Below the pieces are notes generated by a model, which saw nothing but the letters and a program-made list of their open reading frames with translations, was not told the origin of the DNA and did not search any database. 12,901 nucleotides of DNA from positions 1 to 12,901 of the forward strand of contig JALGUK010000021.1 of NCBI GenBank assembly GCA_029820875.1, in the 5' to 3' direction. Positions within the stretch are counted from its first letter, which is position 1. Each line of letters begins with the position of its first letter. Both the position numbers and the translations under genes were made by a program. This DNA is from Candidatus Zipacnadia bacterium (GTDB lineage Bacteria; Armatimonadota; UBA5377; JALGUK01). Shown piece after piece: positions 8,428-12,901 of the stretch.

Positions 8428-11400
8428 CTACATACCCGTGCCCTCATCGTCATCGTCGTCCTTCAGCTCCACAGGCACACCGTCTTCAGTTTCAACGCCA
8501 ACGTCAAGTCCAAGGCTGCGCAGCTCTCGGATCAGGATTTTGAAAGACTCGGGGACGCCGGGTTCAGTGATGTTTTCGCCTTTGACGATGGACTCGTAGG
8601 TCTTGACCCGGCCGGTTACATCATCCGACTTTATCGTCAGGATTTCCTGGAGGTTGTGGGCGGCTCCATAGGCTTCAAGCGCCCAAACCTCCATCTCGCC
8701 AAAGCGCTGGCCGCCGAACTGGGCCTTTCCACCGAGCGGTTGCTGGGTGACAAGGGAATAAGGGCCGGTCGAGCGCGCATGGATTTTATCCTCCACCAGG
8801 TGCAGCAGCTTCATCATATACATGCGCCCCACAGTGACCGGCTGGTTGAACGGCTCGCCTGTCCGGCCGTCAAACAGCAATATCTTGCCCGACTCAGGGT
8901 CCAGCCGCGAGAGACTAAGAGCGTCTCTCTCCGCAGCCTCAAGGATAAGCTCCACTGGTTTTTGCTTTCCGGTTGCTCTATCCCAGGCCCCCGGGTCCAC
9001 TGCAAGCCACTCGGCCAGAGGGGTCAATTGCTCCTTGGAATACTCCTTGAGCTGCTTGGCAATCGCATCCCGGACCTCTTCGATGGTCTCAAAGCCGTCC
9101 TCGATGTGAACCATTGGCCCAAATCGGTTCAACTCACACTGGGCATACCGGACCAGCGCATCCTTGCTCTGCTTGGCCGCCACGGCTCTTTGCAATGCCA
9201 TTACCTCGTCCTCTGAGGCCCCCTCGAATATAGGCTCTACGTAAATCGTATCGAACTCGTGTGCTGCAAGTCCAAGGTGCGTCTCAAGAATCTGCCCGAT
9301 GTTCATTCGAGACGGTACGCCCAGAGGGTTAAGAACAATGTCGACCGGGGTCCCATCGGCGAGAAACGGCATATCCTCCCGGGGGAGAATCTTGGCGATG
9401 ACACCCTTGTTCCCATGCCGCCCCGAGAGCTTGTCGCCTACCATGACCTTGCGCTTCTGAGCTACGTAGACCCGCACCATTTGGTTGACGCCCGGCTGGA
9501 GCTCATCGCCGGGAATCCGCTTCAAGCGGCCGAAACAGTCGTCGCACTCCTCGTGCTGTCCCGAAATCCCGAAGTGGTGTATCTTACCGCAGTTCTCACA
9601 CTGGTACTTGTAGCGCGAAAAGACCTTTGTGCCAACAACGATGCCGGATTCGCCGTGGGGCAGCCGGAGGGAGACATCACGCATCTCCTCGGCCTTCTTC
9701 CCGAAGATGGCAATCACCAACTTTTCCTCCGCCGTCAGCTCGCTTTGGCCCTTCGGCGCCACCTTACCCACGAGAATGTCCTCAGCCCGCACTCGGGCGC
9801 CCGGACGGATGATGCCGTGCTCATCCAGGTCCTTGAGGGCCTCGTCGCCCACGTTGGGCACCTCGCGGGTTATCTCCTCGGGGCCGAGTTTCGTGTCGCG
9901 CGCCTCGATGTCGAAAGAATCAATATGGATGGAGGTAAGAACGTCCTCCTCGACCAGTCGCCGGCTGATGAGAATAGCATCTTCATAATTGTAGCCCTCC
10001 CAGGGCAAGAACGCCACCAGGAGGTTACGGCCCAGTGCGAGGCTTCCGTTGGCTGTGCTCGGGCCATCGGCAAGCAGGTCGCCTTTGCGCACCTTATCGC
10101 CGGCCCGGACAACTCGCCTTTGGTTGATGCAGGTGCCCATGTTTGTTCGAACGAAGTTTTGAAGCTTCATTACGTGACGCTCCCCGTCGGGAGCACGGAC
10201 AACAACTTGCTGGGCAGTGGCCTCCTCTACAATGCCGTCAACCGGCGACAAGAGCAACGCTCCGGAGTCCCGGGCCACACGCTCCTCCATACCGGTCTGG
10301 ACCAACGGGGCCTCGGTCCTCAGCAGCGGTACTGCCTGCCGCTGCATGTTGGAACCCATCAGGCCGCGGATGGGGTCGTCGTTTTCGAGGAAAGGTATCA
10401 GTGACGTTGCCACGCTGAATACCTGCTTGGCCGATACATCCATGTAATCTACGTCCTCGGGCGGGACAGTGGGGAAGCTGGCGCCTCGACGGACGATGAT
10501 ACGGTCATCCAACAGCCGTCCAGTCTCGTCGGTAGGCGTGCCGGCCGGTGCGATATTGGCACCTTCTTCCTCGTCGGCGGTCAGGTATTCGACTTCACCC
10601 GTGACCCTGCCATCAACCACCTTCCGATATGGCGTCTGAATGAAGCCGTATTCGTCGAGCTTTGCGTGAACCGACAGATACCCGATTAATCCGATGTTGG
10701 GTCCTTCAGGTGTCTCAATCGGGCAGATGCGGCCATAGTGGGAATGATGGACGTCTCGTACCTCCAGTTTCGCACTTTGCCTGCTGAGACCACCCGGCCC
10801 AAGGGCTGACAGGCGCCGCTTGTGAGCCAATTCCGCAAGAGGGTTAATCTGGTCCATGAATTGGGAGAGTTGGCCGCTCCAGAAGAAGCTCTTTACGGCG
10901 GCTGTAATCGGTTTGATACTGATAACAGCTCCTGCCACGACCTTCTCCGGTTCCAAGGACGTCATCCGCTCCCGTGCGACGCGCTCCATGCGCAGAAAAC
11001 CGATTCGAAGCTGGTCCTGAAGCAGCTCACCGACAGCACGCACGCGCTTGTTCTGCAAATGGTCAATGTCGTCCACCGAGCCGATGCCGTGCTCCAGTTC
11101 GAGCAGATACCGAACGATGCCGATCAGGTCTTTCTTGGTGAGGGTGCGCTTGTCCGAGGGCACGTCAATGCCCAGCTTGCGGTTGAGCTTGTAACGTCCC
11201 ACCCGACCCAGGTCGTACCGCTTGACATCGAGGAAAATGGAGCGCAGAAGAGACTCTGCACCCTCGGTTGTCGGAGGGTCTCCCGGGCGCATCCTCCTGT
11301 AAATGCTGTGCAACCCCTCCTCGGCTGTGGTCGCCGGGTCGTGGGCCAGCGTTTCGATGATATGGGGCTGGGGCCAGAGCACCTTGACCTTGGCCAAGCG

Positions 11401-12390
11401 GGCTTTTTCTATGGATGCCGCTTTGTCGGCGTCAATCCTGTGCAACGCCTTGACGATTACCTTCCCCGACGGCGAGCGTCGGATATCCTCGGCCGCAAAC
11501 GCACCCTGCACATCTGCAGCCGACGGACTCTCCAGCGTGACCGTCATGCCAGTTCGAATTATCTCCAGATGACTGAGCTTCGCGTCCTCAATGGCTAACG
11601 CTGCCTGGTGCGAGATAGGCTTGAGCGCCTCAGCCAGGGTCTTTTCGCTGCTGGTGTCCTTGACGTCCTGGAGCGCGACCGCCCCTTCGAGCTCAGCCGC
11701 GGTCGGCTTGTGGATAACTCCTTGCACCCCGAACAGACTAAGAATCTGCGGATTGGTGCTGCAGGGCGTGCGTGACGGGCCAGAGGACTCGTCGAAGTAG
11801 TCTAAGGCCCTCAGCAACGTGGTGACCGGGAACTTGCGCGTCTGGCCGATCTTGACCGAAATGACGCTCTCGCGATCCACATCCAGCTCCACCCAGGCAC
11901 CCTCATTAGGGATAATCTGCGCGGAATGTAGGGTGCGGCCCGAGACGTCAATCGTGTCCCGAAAGTAGACACCCGGAGAGCGGGCAAGCTGGCTGATGAC
12001 AACCCGCTCCGCGCCGTTTATGAGGAAGGTCCCCTTTTCAGTCATGCAGGGGATCTCTCCCATGTAGACTTCGGACTCTTTTATCTCGCCCGTCTCTTTG
12101 TTGACCAGGCGAACCTTCGCCTTGATAGGAACCTCGTAGGTCTTGTCATACTCCCGGCAATGTTCCACGCTCTCGGCAGGCTCGCCGACCTCATAGTCGA
12201 GAAACTCCAGGGACAGGTTGCCCGTGTAGTCCTCGATTTGAGAGAAGTTCTGAAACAGCTCCCGTAGTCCCTCCTCCAGGAACCATCGGTATGATTCAAG
12301 CTGCACATCAACGAGATTCGGCATCTCGATCGCGTCTTCGATCTTTTCCGAACCCCGGACCGTCTTACCCTGCTGCCGCAAAGTCATCAT
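8428..12390 (-). CDS. rpoB: RNA polymerase beta subunit, with several insertions
   Basis: This is the second-largest RNA polymerase subunit; with beta' it forms the DNA/RNA channel and the rifampicin pocket. From the chosen start it is 1320 residues. It shows the protrusion/lobe segment ending [12 protein letters not shown] (about 118-130), rifampicin region [20 protein letters not shown] (506-525), fork loop 2 (531-546), catalytic lysines in [12 protein letters not shown] (K987 and K995), and the C-terminal block [20 protein letters not shown] (1209-1228). Insertions are two tandem modules at 234-338 (the site of E. coli betai4), a zinc ribbon with Cys931, 934, 949 and 952, and about 90 residues within 1057-1172. 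The tail is acidic ([10 protein letters not shown]). The ATG at 12390-12388 is preferred over ATG 12441 and TTG 12465 because AGGAGGGAG lies 9 nt upstream and the N-terminus then matches family length. Confidence 0.98.
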   Translation of the reverse strand: MMTLRQQGKTVRGSEKIEDAIEMPNLVDVQLESYRWFLEEGLRELFQNFSQIEDYTGNLSLEFLDYEVGEPAESVEHCREYDKTYEVPIKAKVRLVNKETGEIKESEVYMGEIPCMTEKGTFLINGAERVVISQLARSPGVYFRDTIDVSGRTLHSAQIIPNEGAWVELDVDRESVISVKIGQTRKFPVTTLLRALDYFDESSGPSRTPCSTNPQILSLFGVQGVIHKPTAAELEGAVALQDVKDTSSEKTLAEALKPISHQAALAIEDAKLSHLEIIRTGMTVTLESPSAADVQGAFAAEDIRRSPSGKVIVKALHRIDADKAASIEKARLAKVKVLWPQPHIIETLAHDPATTAEEGLHSIYRRMRPGDPPTTEGAESLLRSIFLDVKRYDLGRVGRYKLNRKLGIDVPSDKRTLTKKDLIGIVRYLLELEHGIGSVDDIDHLQNKRVRAVGELLQDQLRIGFLRMERVARERMTSLEPEKVVAGAVISIKPITAAVKSFFWSGQLSQFMDQINPLAELAHKRRLSALGPGGLSRQSAKLEVRDVHHSHYGRICPIETPEGPNIGLIGYLSVHAKLDEYGFIQTPYRKVVDGRVTGEVEYLTADEEEGANIAPAGTPTDETGRLLDDRIIVRRGASFPTVPPEDVDYMDVSAKQVFSVATSLIPFLENDDPIRGLMGSNMQRQAVPLLRTEAPLVQTGMEERVARDSGALLLSPVDGIVEEATAQQVVVRAPDGERHVMKLQNFVRTNMGTCINQRRVVRAGDKVRKGDLLADGPSTANGSLALGRNLLVAFLPWEGYNYEDAILISRRLVEEDVLTSIHIDSFDIEARDTKLGPEEITREVPNVGDEALKDLDEHGIIRPGARVRAEDILVGKVAPKGQSELTAEEKLVIAIFGKKAEEMRDVSLRLPHGESGIVVGTKVFSRYKYQCENCGKIHHFGISGQHEECDDCFGRLKRIPGDELQPGVNQMVRVYVAQKRKVMVGDKLSGRHGNKGVIAKILPREDMPFLADGTPVDIVLNPLGVPSRMNIGQILETHLGLAAHEFDTIYVEPIFEGASEDEVMALQRAVAAKQSKDALVRYAQCELNRFGPMVHIEDGFETIEEVRDAIAKQLKEYSKEQLTPLAEWLAVDPGAWDRATGKQKPVELILEAAERDALSLSRLDPESGKILLFDGRTGEPFNQPVTVGRMYMMKLLHLVEDKIHARSTGPYSLVTQQPLGGKAQFGGQRFGEMEVWALEAYGAAHNLQEILTIKSDDVTGRVKTYESIVKGENITEPGVPESFKILIRELRSLGLDVGVETEDGVPVELKDDDDDEGTGM

Positions 12391-12399
12391 TCGGCGCGG

Positions 12400-12408
12400 C
12401 TCCCTCCT
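12400..12408 (-). promoter_or_regulatory. Ribosome binding site deciding the rpoB start
   Basis: The minus strand reads AGGAGGGAG here, 9 nt before the ATG at 12390-12388. An adjacent second ATG (12387-12385) would be 12 nt away. The upstream in-frame ATG at 12441 and TTG at 12465 have no comparable purine tract, so the 1320-residue product is favoured. Confidence 0.7.
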
Positions 12409-12476
12409 GTTCTCCGCCGTTGCGCCTTTTGCACCGGTCATTGCACGGATCGAGCACGGGGACAAGATAACTGACT

Positions 12477-12490
12477 CGGCCTGCAGGCCG
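12477..12490. repeat. Perfect 14-bp palindrome in the rpoB leader
   Basis: The sequence CGGCCTGCAGGCCG is its own reverse complement. In RNA it could form a 5-bp stem with a TGCA loop; in DNA it could be a protein-binding site. It lies about 125 nt downstream of the predicted rpoB transcription start and is not followed by a U-run. Confidence 0.5.
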
Positions 12491-12528
12491 TGTGGTAGAA
12501 ATAACGGTTCAATCTACGCAACAAATAT

Positions 12529-12574
12529 CGGGCAGGGCATAAACTCTGCCCCGCCGCGGCTACTTCTCCGCGAC
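12529..12574 (-). promoter_or_regulatory. Back-to-back hairpins in the rpoB leader
   Basis: Read on the minus strand, GTCGCGG (12574-12568) pairs with CCGCGGC (12559-12553) around an 8-nt loop. CGGGGCAG (12553-12546) then pairs with CTGCCCG (12535-12529) with one bulge and a 10-nt loop. The loosely U-rich ATATTTGTTG follows. The predicted leader from about 12614 to 12391 is about 224 nt long. An attenuator role for rpoBC is possible but inferred from structure only. Confidence 0.4.
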
Positions 12575-12620
12575 CGACGTTTAAGCAAGGCTTCACGCGT
12601 ACAAGTGCGCGCAAATCTTG

Positions 12621-12650
12621 AGTATACACTTTAATTGGTCTCATTGTCAA
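12621..12650 (-). promoter_or_regulatory. Sigma-70-type promoter for rpoBC
   Basis: On the minus strand, a perfect -35 box TTGACA (plus-strand 12645-12650) is followed after 18 bp by TATACT (plus-strand 12621-12626), 5 of 6 matches to TATAAT. An A/T-rich stretch (AATAATAGTAGTA) directly upstream resembles an UP element. Transcription would begin near 12614. No rplJ/rplL genes lie upstream on this strand, so this is probably the main rpoB promoter. Confidence 0.8.
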
Positions 12651-12795
12651 TACTACTATTATTGCATTGCATGCTTGAGGCCCAGCTTCGAGCTGTTTCC
12701 AGCCAAGCGGACAAGGGACTCGGCCGTGTAATGGAGAAGTCTCAAGCGGCTGGTGTGCTTTGTGCCAGTTCTAAGAGGAAGGAGACCCTCACCAT
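12651..12795 (+). other. Upstream region of the oxidoreductase gene, no clear promoter
   Basis: This stretch separates the rpoB promoter from the plus-strand gene. It contains a small perfect inverted repeat, CAGCT-TCG-AGCTG (12683-12695), and a repeated TTGCA/TGCATGC patch around 12663-12673. A purine-rich GGAAGGAG (12777-12784) serves as ribosome site for the gene at 12796. I find no convincing -35/-10 pair on the plus strand; TACTAT at 12654-12659 lacks a good -35 box. Confidence 0.4.
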
Positions 12796-12901
12796 ATGCG
12801 CAAGCTCGGTGTTGGAATGGTTGGTTATGGCTTCATGGGCAAGACTCACACTCACGGCTACAAGAGCATACCTATGTTCTACGACCCCCCGCCGTGTGAA
12901 A
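12796..12901 (+). CDS. Gfo/Idh/MocA-family oxidoreductase, N-terminal 35 residues (cut by window edge)
   Basis: The 35 visible codons begin MRKLGVGMVGYGFMGKTHTH and continue with GYKSIPMFYDPPP. The GYGFMG motif after a short beta strand is the dinucleotide-binding P-loop of the Rossmann fold, and GFMGKTHxxGY is typical of the Gfo/Idh/MocA family of NAD(P)-dependent sugar or inositol dehydrogenases. Substrate and exact reaction cannot be told from this fragment. The ATG follows GGAAGGAG with an 11-nt gap, slightly long. The gene is divergent from rpoB and has no evident link with transcription; it may begin a carbohydrate-metabolism operon to the right. Truncation is due to the window end. Confidence 0.87.
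   Translation, partial: MRKLGVGMVGYGFMGKTHTHGYKSIPMFYDPPPCE

Noticed and set aside
8212..9216. Plus-strand open frame (334 codons) across the rpoB-rpoC junction
   Set aside because: It overlaps the ends of two well-supported genes on the other strand, lacks a ribosome site and has no recognisable motif.
9259..10404. Long plus-strand open frame (381 codons) opposite rpoB
   Set aside because: It is the antisense of a strongly conserved part of rpoB (flap and catalytic region). Its translation has no recognisable domain, and GC-rich antisense frames of this length are expected.
12391..12465. Earlier rpoB starts, ATG at 12441 and TTG at 12465
   Set aside because: Neither has a Shine-Dalgarno sequence. 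They add an N-terminal stretch unlike other beta subunits, and the ATG at 12390 has AGGAGGGAG 9 nt upstream.
12438..12650. Minus-strand 70-codon open frame upstream of rpoB
   Set aside because: It begins inside the predicted -35 box of the rpoB promoter, has no ribosome site and overlaps the rpoB leader; a leader RNA explains the region better.
12635..12663. Plus-strand promoter TTGGTC-17-ATTATT for the oxidoreductase gene
   Set aside because: The -10 match is only 3 of 6 and it overlaps the much better rpoB promoter on the other strand.
12683..12695. Inverted repeat CAGCT-TCG-AGCTG as an operator for the oxidoreductase
   Set aside because: A single 5-bp repeat is expected by chance in a region of this size and there is no second copy or regulator gene in view.
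1..12901. Search for mobile elements, CRISPR arrays, defence genes, tRNA or rRNA genes
   Set aside because: The space is almost fully taken by housekeeping genes. No transposase, regularly spaced repeats, tRNA-like cloverleaf or rRNA sequence was seen by eye on either strand.

Overview
The window is a bacterial core transcription/translation locus. Five complete genes and one partial gene lie on the minus strand in the order rpoB, rpoC, rpsL, rpsG, fusA, tuf (transcribed from high to low coordinates). One partial gene at the right edge (a Gfo/Idh/MocA-type oxidoreductase) is on the plus strand, divergent from rpoB. The DNA is moderately GC-rich. I see no mobile element, CRISPR array, tRNA or rRNA.

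The host is a bacterium with a Thermus/Firmicutes-like RNA polymerase core that carries many lineage-specific insertions. The gene order, the longer S12 and the Gfo/Idh/MocA neighbour would fit an uncultured or deep-branching phylum of the Armatimonadota/Chloroflexota kind, but this is a weak guess. rplJ and rplL, which often precede rpoB, are not next to it here.

Layout. 1-97: start of tuf (EF-Tu). 98-180: spacer with a terminator-like hairpin. 181-2286: fusA (EF-G). 2337-2807: rpsG (S7). 2869-3282: rpsL (S12). 3283-3659: a long gap with a near-consensus sigma-70 promoter and a structured leader of about 265 nt for the str operon. 3660-8315: rpoC, starting at TTG behind a strong Shine-Dalgarno. 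8316-8427: short gap. 8428-12390: rpoB. 12391-12795: divergent intergenic region with a near-consensus rpoB promoter and a leader of about 224 nt with back-to-back hairpins. 12796-12901: oxidoreductase start.

The genes form two transcription units that could be joined by readthrough: rpoBC makes the two large subunits of RNA polymerase, and rpsL-rpsG-fusA-tuf makes two ribosomal proteins and two elongation factors.

I found no new multi-gene system. The unusual content is inside the RNA polymerase subunits. Each of beta and beta' carries an extra predicted four-cysteine zinc ribbon beyond the two canonical beta' zinc sites. A recurring module of about 45 residues appears four times, twice in each subunit. 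An insert of about 50 residues sits in the trigger loop at the site where E. coli has SI3, and beta' also has an extremely acidic linker and an unassigned domain of about 90 residues. The normally near-invariant fork loop 2 of beta is changed, and S12 has two substitutions at positions linked to streptomycin dependence in E. coli.
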